Below, piece by piece: positions 46,598-54,411 of a stretch of DNA of 64,000 bases. The notes under the pieces are model-generated. The model had not been told where the DNA came from, made no database searches, and saw only the letters and a list, made by a program, of their open reading frames with translations. Location of the stretch: the NCBI RefSeq assembly GCF_024506395.1, contig NZ_JANIBO010000005.1, forward strand, positions 53,980 to 117,979, in the 5' to 3' direction. Position 1 is the first letter of the stretch. Every line of letters begins with the position of its first letter. Source of the DNA: Cetobacterium sp. NK01. GTDB taxonomy: Bacteria > Fusobacteriota > Fusobacteriia > Fusobacteriales > Fusobacteriaceae. The translations under genes and the position numbers were made by a program.

Positions 46598-46732
46598 TTA
46601 ATATAAAAGTAAATTAGCTATTCTATAAGCTTCTTCTTCTGTGTTAACAATATATTTTACCTTTTCTTGTTTTAAATTTTTTTTAAAATAAAGAGTTACT
46701 TCTATTCCGTTTTTTAAAATTGTTAATCTCAT
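46598..46732 (-). CDS. Small protein (44 aa) heading the partition operon
   Basis: Not recognised. AAGGAGG lies 6 bases before ATG 46732, and the stop abuts the 32-bp palindrome, after which parA begins, so the three are one transcript. The product MRLTILKNGIEVTLYFKK... has a beta-hairpin start and an amphipathic helix at the end (TEEEAYRIANLLLY), like small ribbon-type regulators, but no firm homology can be stated. Upstream lies a leader peptide with a strong hairpin. Confidence 0.6.
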   Translation of the reverse strand: MRLTILKNGIEVTLYFKKNLKQEKVKYIVNTEEEAYRIANLLLY

Positions 46733-46753
46733 TATTAAGCCTCCTTGATTTTT

Positions 46754-46811
46754 AGAGGATTAAATGATATACTTCTATTGCCAGTAGGGGTATATCATTT
46801 TGATTACCTCT
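46754..46811 (-). promoter_or_regulatory. Leader hairpin of partition operon (candidate attenuator)
   Basis: AAATGATATAC (46762-46772) and GTATATCATTT (46790-46800) form a perfect 11-bp stem, extended by AGAGG/CCTCT at its base. The CCUC at the base of the 3' arm could instead pair with the GGAGG ribosome site of the 44-aa gene, and AGAGG is the ribosome site of the leader peptide, so two exclusive folds are possible. Confidence 0.55.
46775..46798 (-). CDS. Leader peptide MIYPYWQ
   Basis: Seven-codon ORF on the minus strand, ATG 46798 to TAG 46775, with AGAGG 8 bases upstream. It is encoded inside the 11-bp-stem hairpin. Its place between a good promoter and the first partition gene fits a leader peptide whose translation controls the hairpin. 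The aromatic and proline codons (Tyr, Pro, Tyr, Trp) could favour ribosome stalling (inference). Confidence 0.45.
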   Translation of the reverse strand: MIYPYWQ

Positions 46812-46825
46812 TTTTTTATATTATA

Positions 46826-46854
46826 AGAATACAACATAAAATTCCAAAAGTCAA
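46826..46854 (-). promoter_or_regulatory. Promoter of partition operon
   Basis: TTGACT (46849-46854), 17-bp spacer, TATTCT (46826-46831) on the minus strand, just upstream of the leader peptide. Confidence 0.6.
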
Positions 46855-46904
46855 CGCATATATTTTTAATTTTATAAAAAATGCGTTTGTTTTATAAATA
46901 ATCA

Positions 46905-46955
46905 TATTGTTATAGTTGTTTATATATTGTTATATATTGTTATATATTGTTATGT
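46905..46955. repeat. AT-rich tandem repeats in origin
   Basis: Three exact copies of TATATATTGT (46921-46950) preceded by degenerate copies. They sit between the par promoter and the iterons; likely the easily melted element of the origin. Confidence 0.6.
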
Positions 46956-47023
46956 ACAAAAAAATAAAGTAAAAAATAACAAGTAAGCATTGATTTTTAA
47001 AGCTTTTAGAGACATTATATTAA

Positions 47024-47306
47024 TCCTCATTATATGGGATATTTGATCCTCATTATATGGGAGCTTCTATCCTCATTATATGGGATATTTTTCCTCATTA
47101 CATGGGAGCTTCTATCTTCATTATGTGGGTACTCTTTGAATTAAGCTTTTTTTTTCTTCATTTACTAGGAGTATTTTATATAAAAAAAATAATTTCTTCA
47201 TTATATGGGAGCTTTTATCTTGAAAAATTGGATTTTTTTAGGTATAATCTAATTAAATAAAAAAAAAATAATGAAAATAATTAAGATATACCCATATAAT
47301 GAAGAA
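47024..47306. other. Iteron-type replication origin
   Basis: Seven direct copies of a 16-bp unit, TCCTCATTATATGGGA or near variants, start at 47024, 47047, 47070, 47092, 47115, 47155 and 47195. The first five are 22-23 bp apart, two helical turns. An inverted copy at 47291-47306 lies 20 bp before rep, where an initiator dimer would repress its own gene. With the AT-rich repeats at 46905-46955 and the adjacent Rep gene this is a textbook iteron origin. Copies 5-7 are more degenerate. Confidence 0.85.
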
Positions 47307-47326
47307 AAAATTGTTGGAGTTGAGTT

Positions 47327-49171
47327 ATGAAAATAGTAAAAAAGAAAAGCAACAATTTAGATTATCAAGAAGTTATAGATACGCCACAAACAGAAATAGT
47401 TGAAGAAAATATAACTTTAGATGAAAGTTTTATAAAAAATAGAGCATTAATTAGAATGGATATGAATATTATACAGTATCCTATATTTAGTAAAAATACT
47501 AAAAGAAAAACTAATCAAATAGTTAAATATTATTTTAATAACAATAGAGACACATATATAACTGTAACTCCAGCTTCAGGGTATCACATTCCAGGAGAAA
47601 TGGAAGAAAAAGTTTTTATAGTATTAATGAAAATAATGAAAGATAAAGGAATGCCTCAAAAATTTTGGGTAACTTTAAGTGAGTTAAAAAAAGAATTAGG
47701 ATTAAATACAAATAGAGCAAATGAACTTATAAAAAAAAGTTTACTTAGAATAGCTAATACTTTTTATAGTTTTAAAAATACAATGTATTTTAACGAATTA
47801 AAATCTGTCTTAAAGGAAGAAATAACTAGATCTATTTTTGAATTGGATATTGTTAGTTTAGAGAGAAAAGAAAATGCAGAAATAAAGGCAAAAATAAACG
47901 ATAGAAGAATAAAAGAAATTTATCAAATAAAAATATCTGACTTTTTTTATAAAAATATATTAGCTAAAGGTTATTTAGTATACGATGCAGCTGTACTATT
48001 GGATATAGAATCTAGTACAGCTAGAACAATTTATATGTTAATAGAAAAACTTAGGTTCAATGATATTTATTTAAAAATAGATGTTATGTATTTAATCAAA
48101 AGAATTCCATTAAAGTATGATAAAAGCAATATTGGAAGAACAGTAAAAACTTTAATAAAAAGTTTTCAAGAGTTGAAAGATAAAGATTTAATTAAAAATT
48201 TTATGCTAGAAAAAGATGGAACTTGGGAGAGTGCAGAAGTTGAGATATTTTTTTACGATTTTACAGTTCAAGATAAGCAACAAAGATTTTTTGATGATTT
48301 AAATGAATTTAGAAAATTAAGCCAAAGTCAATTATTAGTTAGTCATACTGAGAATAAAGATTTACAAGATGATGATGAAAAAAATAATTTTATTATTGTG
48401 ACTACTGAAATGATAGAAGAAGTTTTAAATTTAATGCCTATTAAAGCAAGAAGTTTAAAAACAATGTCTAAAACAATAAAAGATTCTATAGAAAATTATG
48501 GATTAGAAAAAGTACAAAAAGTAGCAGTTTATATGAAAAAAAATAAAGTAGATAAGGTCAGAGCCTATTTTATTAAAGCACTTGAAAATGATTGGACAAA
48601 AGATGAAGATATTAGTGAAGTTTTTAAGATAAGGCAAAAAGATAAAATATTACTTAATGAAGAGTTCATTGAAACAAATGAGGAGAAATCTTTAAAAATA
48701 GAAAGTGATATTTTGGATAAATTTAATTTATTAAATGATAGAGAAAAATTAGAAGTAGAGGAAGCAGCATATAAATACTATATAAAAAAGTGTGGTCAAG
48801 ACACGAAAATACAAAAAATTGCATTTAAGGCTGGAAAATCAAAAATAATTTGTGATTATTTAGAGGATACTAAGTATTTTATAAATAAAATGGAAATAGT
48901 GGAAGAAGAGATTATCCCATTAAAAGAGGAAAAAAATATTCAATTAAAAAATGAAAAAAGATTAATTTTAGAAGAGGTTTATAAATCAATAAATGAAAAG
49001 ATAACATTTTATTCAGGATTATTAAATCTTAACCTAGATCAAGAAATATCTTTAAAGTTAGAAGTAGGAAAAGAGATACTATTAAATAAAAATTTAGATC
49101 AAATTTCAGAAGAAGAAATTATAGAAATGGTTAAATTAGTTGTTTTAAGATTAAATAGCGAAAAAAAATAA
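47327..49171 (+). CDS. rep: Plasmid replication initiator (RPA/Rep_3-like)
   Basis: Iteron-binding initiator, 614 aa. Residues 40-330 hold the twin winged-helix part: RMDMNIIQYPIFSKNTKRK, the ITVTPASGYHIPGEMEEKVFIVLMKIMK segment near 75-105, LSELKKELGLNTNRANELIKKSL, and a second unit with YDAAVLLDIESSTARTIYMLIEKLRFN near 220. This resembles the replication initiator protein A family. Residues 345-614 are an added helical and charged region (MIEEVLNLMPIKARSLKTMSKTIKD, then coiled coil) not needed in small Rep proteins. GGAG lies 6 bases before the ATG. It is divergent from the par operon and followed by NUDIX. Confidence 0.8.
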   Translation: MKIVKKKSNNLDYQEVIDTPQTEIVEENITLDESFIKNRALIRMDMNIIQYPIFSKNTKRKTNQIVKYYFNNNRDTYITVTPASGYHIPGEMEEKVFIVLMKIMKDKGMPQKFWVTLSELKKELGLNTNRANELIKKSLLRIANTFYSFKNTMYFNELKSVLKEEITRSIFELDIVSLERKENAEIKAKINDRRIKEIYQIKISDFFYKNILAKGYLVYDAAVLLDIESSTARTIYMLIEKLRFNDIYLKIDVMYLIKRIPLKYDKSNIGRTVKTLIKSFQELKDKDLIKNFMLEKDGTWESAEVEIFFYDFTVQDKQQRFFDDLNEFRKLSQSQLLVSHTENKDLQDDDEKNNFIIVTTEMIEEVLNLMPIKARSLKTMSKTIKDSIENYGLEKVQKVAVYMKKNKVDKVRAYFIKALENDWTKDEDISEVFKIRQKDKILLNEEFIETNEEKSLKIESDILDKFNLLNDREKLEVEEAAYKYYIKKCGQDTKIQKIAFKAGKSKIICDYLEDTKYFINKMEIVEEEIIPLKEEKNIQLKNEKRLILEEVYKSINEKITFYSGLLNLNLDQEISLKLEVGKEILLNKNLDQISEEEIIEMVKLVVLRLNSEKK

Positions 49172-49186
49172 AAATGGAGTTATAAA

Positions 49187-49759
49187 ATGATCTTTGATTT
49201 AAAAAAACAGTTGAATGAGTATCATCCAGAAAATAACCAAGAAAAATCAGATAAAAAACTTTTATTAAATTTATTAAGTAAAGAAAAAAATATTTTTACT
49301 AGAGAAAATATTTTTTTTCATTTTACAGCTTCGTCTTGGATTGTAAATCAAAATCGAGATAAAGTTTTAATGATTTATCATAATATATATGACTCTTGGT
49401 CTTGGACCGGAGGTCATGCAGATGGAAATGAAAATCTTTTAGAAGTTGCAATAAATGAAGCTAAAGAAGAAACTGGATTAAAAGAAATTAAAGTTTTATT
49501 AAAATCTATTTTTTCTATTGAAATACTTAATGTAAATGGGCATATGAAGAAGGGGCAATATATTCTAGAACATTTACATTTAAATGTAACATATTTATTA
49601 GAAGCAAATGATAAAGATGAATTAAATATGAAATTAGATGAAAATAGTGGAGTTAAATGGGTAAAGATAGATGATATAGATAAAATTTGTAAAGAAGATC
49701 ATATGAATATTATTTATAAAAAATTAAATAAGAAATTACAAAAATATCTTCGGTCATGA
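49187..49759 (+). CDS. NUDIX hydrolase
   Basis: Pyrophosphohydrolase of nucleotide derivatives, 190 aa. The Nudix box is GHADGNENLLEVAINEAKEETGL (residues about 77-99), with Asn in place of the usual Arg before the first catalytic Glu. It is preceded by FTASSWIVNQNRDKVLMIYH and SWSWTGG, a pattern found in NUDIX proteins annotated as acting on nucleotides. It starts 15 bp after rep with GGAG upstream, so it is co-transcribed with the initiator, an unusual pairing. Its stop codon lies inside the 40-bp palindrome. Confidence 0.85.
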   Translation: MIFDLKKQLNEYHPENNQEKSDKKLLLNLLSKEKNIFTRENIFFHFTASSWIVNQNRDKVLMIYHNIYDSWSWTGGHADGNENLLEVAINEAKEETGLKEIKVLLKSIFSIEILNVNGHMKKGQYILEHLHLNVTYLLEANDKDELNMKLDENSGVKWVKIDDIDKICKEDHMNIIYKKLNKKLQKYLRS

Positions 49760-49776
49760 CCGAAGATATTTTTGTA
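49737..49776. repeat. 40-bp perfect palindrome (core CGGTCATGACCG), copy 2
   Basis: Perfect dyad with 20-bp arms centred between 49756 and 49757. It contains the last codons and stop of the NUDIX gene and ends 6 bp before the end of the convergent nucleotidase gene, so it may also terminate transcription both ways. It shares its core with the palindrome at 46566; together they bracket the rep/ori/par-promoter region. Confidence 0.8.
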
Positions 49777-49782
49777 TAAATT

Positions 49783-51246
49783 TTAATTGTAATCTATAAT
49801 TAACCTTGGTGTTATTTTTGTATCAATATTAACATTAAAATTTTTAATATATTCAATAACGATATCTTCAACACTAGAATAATGTTTTATTTCATCTCCA
49901 GATATAAGTGATATATATTCTTCACCACCTAAAGACATAAAATCAGTCATGGCAATACAATAATTTAAATCTAGAGATAATGGAATTTTTTTTATAAAAA
50001 TATCCGTCACCTTTTTAAATGGTGGATTATTAGGATTAAAAAAAACTTCTAATCCAGAAACTTGCGCCATTGCTCCTAATAAATTAGGATAAGATTTTAA
50101 TCCATTTTCAAGAGCAATTTTAAGATCAGACCCTTTTATTTTTTTAGTAACAATGCAATTCCCAAATGGAAGAGAATTTATAATATCTCCAATACTTATA
50201 TTTCCTTGGTTTATAGAATCTCTAATACTTCCTCCATTTATTAAAACAGCATCACAATTTGTTTTCCAGAGTATTGCATCTGTTATAAGATGAGTAAAAT
50301 TTGTTTCACTTCGTCTAACTAATTCTCTGTCTCCAATTAAAGGTACTGAAGTTTTACCAATAATGGTTTTTGTAATTAATTCTTGTGATTTTTGAATAAG
50401 TTTAATTTTATTTTTGATTTTGAAATCACTTTTATAAGAATCAATATAATTTTTATCTAATAATTTATATTTAAATTTATGAGTATAATTAAGATCAAAT
50501 AGTTTTACTTGGACTAAAGATATTTTTTTATTATAGTGTCCAGATTGACTAATTAGAGTATTATTAAAAATATATTTTTCAGAAATTTCAGTGTGACTGT
50601 GACCATCAAAAAGTATATTAATTTCTGGAAAATTTTTAGCTAAATTTAAACTTTGATAAATATCCTTGGTACTTGTATCTAATCCTAGGTGAGTTATACC
50701 TACATAAAAATCTATATTTTTATCCTTTAAGTTTTTTAAAAGTTCAGCAAAAGATTTTTCAGGGTCAGTTATTGTTAAATCATTTATATTTTTAAAGCTT
50801 GTCTTATAGTAAGTTTCTGGAGTAATAATACCAAAAAAGCAGATATTAAAACCATTAATTTTAATGATGTCAAAAGGGATAGTGTTGGAATTATCATCGA
50901 TTAAATTTAAAGTTAGAGTTTTATAATTTTGCAATAAAAGAAGTTTTTTTAAATGGTCATACCCATAGTTAAAATCATGGTTTCCTAAAGTAGTATAGTC
51001 GACTTTCAGCATATTAAAAATATCAATAATAGATTTCCCTTTAGAAAGGTTAGCAAAAGAAGTTCCATGAAGAGTATCACCTGAATCTATTAAAAAAACT
51101 TGACCATTATTTTTATTTTTACGTAATTCTTCTAAAAAAGTAAAGAGTTTTGAAATATCAATGCCATTATTTTCACCATTTACTCGTCCATGAATATCAT
51201 TAAGATGAATAAAAGTTAGGTCATAATTAATATTATCAAATTCCAT
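49783..51246 (-). CDS. 5'-nucleotidase / UDP-sugar hydrolase family protein without signal peptide
   Basis: Metallophosphoesterase plus C-terminal 5'-nucleotidase domain, 487 aa, like UshA/YfkN. Metal motifs are LNDIHGRVNG near residue 15, DSGDTLHG near 54, LGNHDFNYG near 88, ITHLGLD near 182 and DGHSHTEI near 214. The substrate domain has NGGSIRDSINQGNISIGDI near 340 and AMTDFMSLGGEEY near 428. Family members are usually exported; here the ATG 51246 with AGGAGG 5 bases upstream begins MEFDNINYDLTFIHLND, with no signal sequence, so it is probably cytosolic. It converges on the rep-NUDIX operon. Confidence 0.85.
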   Translation of the reverse strand: MEFDNINYDLTFIHLNDIHGRVNGENNGIDISKLFTFLEELRKNKNNGQVFLIDSGDTLHGTSFANLSKGKSIIDIFNMLKVDYTTLGNHDFNYGYDHLKKLLLLQNYKTLTLNLIDDNSNTIPFDIIKINGFNICFFGIITPETYYKTSFKNINDLTITDPEKSFAELLKNLKDKNIDFYVGITHLGLDTSTKDIYQSLNLAKNFPEINILFDGHSHTEISEKYIFNNTLISQSGHYNKKISLVQVKLFDLNYTHKFKYKLLDKNYIDSYKSDFKIKNKIKLIQKSQELITKTIIGKTSVPLIGDRELVRRSETNFTHLITDAILWKTNCDAVLINGGSIRDSINQGNISIGDIINSLPFGNCIVTKKIKGSDLKIALENGLKSYPNLLGAMAQVSGLEVFFNPNNPPFKKVTDIFIKKIPLSLDLNYCIAMTDFMSLGGEEYISLISGDEIKHYSSVEDIVIEYIKNFNVNIDTKITPRLIIDYN

Positions 51247-51372
51247 AATACCTCCTAAAAAAGTTGTTTTATAAGTTTAACATAAATTCTATTAAAAAGA
51301 TATATAATTTCTTGCTTTTGAATTATAAATATTGTTAAAATATAATAAAATAATAAAAAGGTGTTGGTTTAA

Positions 51373-51819
51373 TTGAAAATAATTGTAGATGCAGATGCTT
51401 GTCCAGTAACAGACATAGTTTTAAAAATTGCTAAAGAACAAAAAATAGAGTGTATAATAGTATGTGATAATGCTCATAAAATTGAGAGAGAAAATATAGA
51501 GACAGTAGTTGTAAATCAAGGTGCTGATGCGGTTGATTTTGTAATTATATCTAAAACAAATGAAAGTGATATTGTTGTTACTCAAGATTATGGATTAGCA
51601 TCTATAATACTTTCAAAAAATGCATATGGAATAAATCAAGATGGCTTAATTTATAATAAATATAATATTGAGAGTTTACTTTTTAGTAGACATATATCCC
51701 AAAAAATGAGAAATTCGGGAAAAAGAACTAGAGGACCTCGAAAAAGAGTAGTAGAGCAAGATAAAAATTTTGAACAAAGTTTATTACAACTTTTAAGTAA
51801 AATAAATAAAAATGTATAG
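51373..51819 (+). CDS. YaiI/YqxD family (UPF0178) PIN-like protein
   Basis: Cytosolic protein of 148 aa beginning IIVDADACPV, with ETVVVNQGADAVDFVIISKTNESDIVVTQDYGLASIIL and the C-terminal SGKRTRGPRKR, all hallmarks of UPF0178. The acidic residues arranged as in PIN-domain nucleases suggest nuclease ancestry, but activity is not established. TTG start at 51373 after AAGGTG. It is 9 bp upstream of the zinc-ribbon gene, so the two are co-transcribed. Confidence 0.88.
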   Translation: MKIIVDADACPVTDIVLKIAKEQKIECIIVCDNAHKIERENIETVVVNQGADAVDFVIISKTNESDIVVTQDYGLASIILSKNAYGINQDGLIYNKYNIESLLFSRHISQKMRNSGKRTRGPRKRVVEQDKNFEQSLLQLLSKINKNV

Positions 51820-51828
51820 GAGGAAAAA

Positions 51829-52053
51829 ATGGAAGAATGTTTAAATTGTAAAAAAAAATTAGAGAAAGTAGGAAATAGATATATTTGTAAAGTATGTAAT
51901 AAGCAATATATAAAAAAAGCATACTGTCCTTTAGATAATAGTGAGCTTGAAAAATTAGCTGCATGTGGCTCAGTAAGTTATTGGTGTAATAGATGTAATG
52001 AATTAAAATCTAAAAGAGATATTGTATATAAAATGGAAGAAATTAAATTATAG
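51829..52053 (+). CDS. Zinc-ribbon protein (YfgJ-like)
   Basis: Two zinc ribbons in 74 aa: CLNCKKKLEKVGNRYICKVCNKQY (Cys 4, 7, 19, 22) and YCPLDNSELEKLAACGSVSYWCNRC (Cys near 33, 45, 52, 55). The order and the KLAACGSVxYxC segment match the YfgJ/DUF1407 family of E. coli, of unknown function. AGGAGG lies 5 bases before the ATG. It follows the UPF0178 gene. Confidence 0.8.
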   Translation: MEECLNCKKKLEKVGNRYICKVCNKQYIKKAYCPLDNSELEKLAACGSVSYWCNRCNELKSKRDIVYKMEEIKL

Positions 52054-52138
52054 TATTGAAGAAAAAAGTAATAAAGGAACAATTTTATAAATATGGTATA
52101 ACCTCTTAGACGCAATTATTTTTAGAGGAGATGATATC

Positions 52139-52348
52139 ATGAAAGTTATAAGCGAAGTAGATATTATGGGAAGATGGGAAATTGCTATTGAAACAAATAA
52201 TAAGCAAGAACAAGATATTTTAAAAGAAAAAATAGATGAAATTGGAGCAGAGTTTATGGAATCAGGTGTTTCTGAAATTATAGTTTATGCTACTGGATCT
52301 CAAAAGATTAAATTGATTAGTTTTGTTTCAAATAATGAAAAAATATAA
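52139..52348 (+). CDS. Small hypothetical protein (69 aa)
   Basis: Not recognised. AGAGGAG lies 8 bases before the ATG. The sequence alternates strand-helix-strand (VISEVDIMGRWEIAIETN ... EQDILKEKIDEIGAEF ... SEIIVYATGSQKIKLISFVS), consistent with a small ferredoxin-like alpha/beta sandwich. There is no signal or cysteine. A strong terminator follows. It may belong to the transcript of the two genes upstream. Confidence 0.5.
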   Translation: MKVISEVDIMGRWEIAIETNNKQEQDILKEKIDEIGAEFMESGVSEIIVYATGSQKIKLISFVSNNEKI

Positions 52349-52373
52349 GATTTAACCATAAGTTTTAATAATT

Positions 52374-52408
52374 TAATAGCAGTTCACTTTTGTGAACTGC
52401 TATTTTTA
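52374..52408. terminator. Bidirectional terminator
   Basis: AATAGCAGTTCAC / GTGAACTGCTATT hairpin with TTTT loop and T-tract. Confidence 0.85.
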
Positions 52409-52420
52409 TTTAATCCTAAA

Positions 52421-53611
52421 TTAAAGATTATTATTTATAAGTTTTAAAATTTGTTCTTTATTCATAGCGCCAGGAGTAACAACTTTAATTTCGCCATCTT
52501 TTCCAATTATAAATGTAGTTGGAAATGCTCGGATTTTAAAATTATCAAAATATATACCTGTTTTATCGAACATTGTAGGGAATGTATATTTATTTTCATT
52601 TAAAAAATATTTTATTTCTTCGATATTTTTATCTTGTCCATTTGAGTTTTCTTCAGTTATAGGATTTGTAATTCCTAAGATTATGACATCTTTTTTATTT
52701 GATCCAAAATTTTTATAGATTTCTTCTAGATATGGCATTTCTTCCTTACAAGGAGGGCACCAAGTAGCCCAAAAGTTTAATAGTATAACTTTACCTTTAT
52801 AATCTGATAGGATATGCTCAACTCCATATTGATCAATTAATCGATAACTATCTTTATTCAAAACTGTATTACTTTCATTAGAAATAGAATTTGTTGGATT
52901 AGAAGGCAAAAAATAATTGGAAAGTTGATTAGTGTATCCAAAGAAGGTTAAAGTTCCAATAACTATTAAAAAAAATCCAGATATTTTAACTGTATATTTC
53001 AAAAATTTTTGATGGGTTTTAAAAAAATTTAATAAAATAGTAGTGAATATTCCAATTAATAAAAATGGAATAACAAATCCTAAAGAATATATAAAAATTA
53101 ATAAATTTGCAAGAGTGTTATTGTGCAGAGTAGTAGCTAAAATTAAGACTGATGAAAGTATTGGCCCAACGCAAGGAGTCCAAGCAAAGCTAAAAGTAAA
53201 TCCTGTTATAAATGCAATAAAAGGAGAAACATTTTTGCTATCATAAGTTATTCTCTTTTCTTTGTATAAGGTGTTTATTTTTATTATTTCAAGTTGAAAT
53301 AAACCAAGTATTACAATAATGATTCCACCAATTTTAGAGATGATATTTTTTTGACTGAATGCAATATTGCCAATTGTAGTAAAAGAAACTCCTAAAATAA
53401 AAAAAGAAGTAGAGATTCCTAAGATAAAAAATAACGTATTAAAAAAAACTTTTTTTTGGTTATATGTTAAGTTTCCATAGCAATCAACCTGTTTACCATT
53501 ACCTGTAAGATAACTAAAATATATTGGAATTATAGGTATAACACATGGTGAAAAGAATGATAAAATTCCACTGAGAAAAGTCAAAAAATAAAAAAGTAAT
53601 TCGATTTCCAT
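52421..53611 (-). CDS. CcdA-TlpA fusion (thiol-disulfide relay protein)
   Basis: Membrane redox protein, 396 aa. Residues 1-225 are a six-helix CcdA domain with paired cysteines in SPCVIPIIPIYFSYLTG near 22 and FAWTPCVGPILSS near 148. A linker follows, then a periplasmic thioredoxin-like TlpA domain (about 255-396) with NFWATWCPPCKEEMPYLEE near 283 and the cis-Pro AFPTTFII near 370. It carries electrons from cytosolic thioredoxin across the membrane to reduce periplasmic thiols. The fusion is common in Fusobacteria, often near peptide methionine sulfoxide reductase, which is not seen here. AAAGGAG precedes the ATG. Confidence 0.9.
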   Translation of the reverse strand: MEIELLFYFLTFLSGILSFFSPCVIPIIPIYFSYLTGNGKQVDCYGNLTYNQKKVFFNTLFFILGISTSFFILGVSFTTIGNIAFSQKNIISKIGGIIIVILGLFQLEIIKINTLYKEKRITYDSKNVSPFIAFITGFTFSFAWTPCVGPILSSVLILATTLHNNTLANLLIFIYSLGFVIPFLLIGIFTTILLNFFKTHQKFLKYTVKISGFFLIVIGTLTFFGYTNQLSNYFLPSNPTNSISNESNTVLNKDSYRLIDQYGVEHILSDYKGKVILLNFWATWCPPCKEEMPYLEEIYKNFGSNKKDVIILGITNPITEENSNGQDKNIEEIKYFLNENKYTFPTMFDKTGIYFDNFKIRAFPTTFIIGKDGEIKVVTPGAMNKEQILKLINNNL

Positions 53612-53736
53612 AATTATCTCCTTTATATAGAATTTATATGAAAAGAATACAGGATTTTAATTATAAAAGCAAGAGAATAAAAAAGAAAAAAAAATACAAT
53701 CTAGTATGATAATAAATGTAAAAGGAGATGGTTTTT

Positions 53737-54372
53737 GTGAAAAATAGAGATTATTATTTAATAGTTATTTGTTTATGTTTTTTTAGTGGTTTTATAAATA
53801 TTATAACATTGTTTTATTTTGGACATCCAATATCACATTTTTCAGGAACATTCACTTCAGTAGCTGAATATTTATATAAACTTATATGGTATGAAAAATT
53901 ATTAGAATTATTAATAATGATAATATGTTTTGTTGTAGGAGCTATTTATTCTGCTATAATAAGTGAAGATTCTCAAGAAAAAAATCTAAAAAAATATGGG
54001 AAAATTATGGTTATATTCGGCTGTATAATATTGTATTTAGATAATATTATAAAAAATAATAATTTATTTTTATATTTTTTAACATTAACAATGGGATTCC
54101 AAAATGGTATGAGCATTAGATTTAAAGGAAATTTGATAAGAAGCACTCACATGACGGGAAATTTAACAGATTTTGGAAGTTATTTGGGAAAAGTAATAAA
54201 GGGTGAAAAAGATAAAATAGATCATGTTTTAATTGCAGCATTAGAAATAAGTCAATATACTTTAGGAGGTATAGTGGCTTTAATTTGTTTGTTTTATATG
54301 AGCGATTATACAGTATTCTTATATTCGATTTTGTATATAATTTGTGGATTATTTTTAAGTTTGAAAAAATAA
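53737..54372 (+). CDS. YoaK/DUF1275 family membrane protein
   Basis: Integral membrane protein of about 211 aa with six hydrophobic segments. Family marks are GFINIITLFYFGHPISHFSGTFT near residue 18 and the second-half mirror GFQNGMSIRFKGNLIRSTHMTGNLTDFGSYLG near 126. Function is not established for DUF1275. GTG 53737 is the likely start, 9 bases after AAAGGAG; the ATG at 53728 overlaps that ribosome site. Confidence 0.82.
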   Translation: MKNRDYYLIVICLCFFSGFINIITLFYFGHPISHFSGTFTSVAEYLYKLIWYEKLLELLIMIICFVVGAIYSAIISEDSQEKNLKKYGKIMVIFGCIILYLDNIIKNNNLFLYFLTLTMGFQNGMSIRFKGNLIRSTHMTGNLTDFGSYLGKVIKGEKDKIDHVLIAALEISQYTLGGIVALICLFYMSDYTVFLYSILYIICGLFLSLKK

Positions 54373-54373
54373 A

Positions 54374-54411
54374 AAAAGTTGGCATTTTAATAGTGCCAAC
54401 TTTTTTTTTAA
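54374..54411. terminator. Bidirectional terminator
   Basis: AAAAGTTGGCA / TGCCAACTTTT hairpin overlapping the end of the convergent GT9 gene. Confidence 0.8.

Noticed and set aside
46905..47020. DnaA box in the origin
   Set aside because: The best candidate, TTATGTACA, differs at two positions from TTATCCACA; too weak to claim.
47024..47210. Regularly spaced repeats that could be taken for a CRISPR array
   Set aside because: Units are 16 bp with only 6-7 bp between them and vary in sequence; no cas genes are near; they fit iterons beside a Rep gene.
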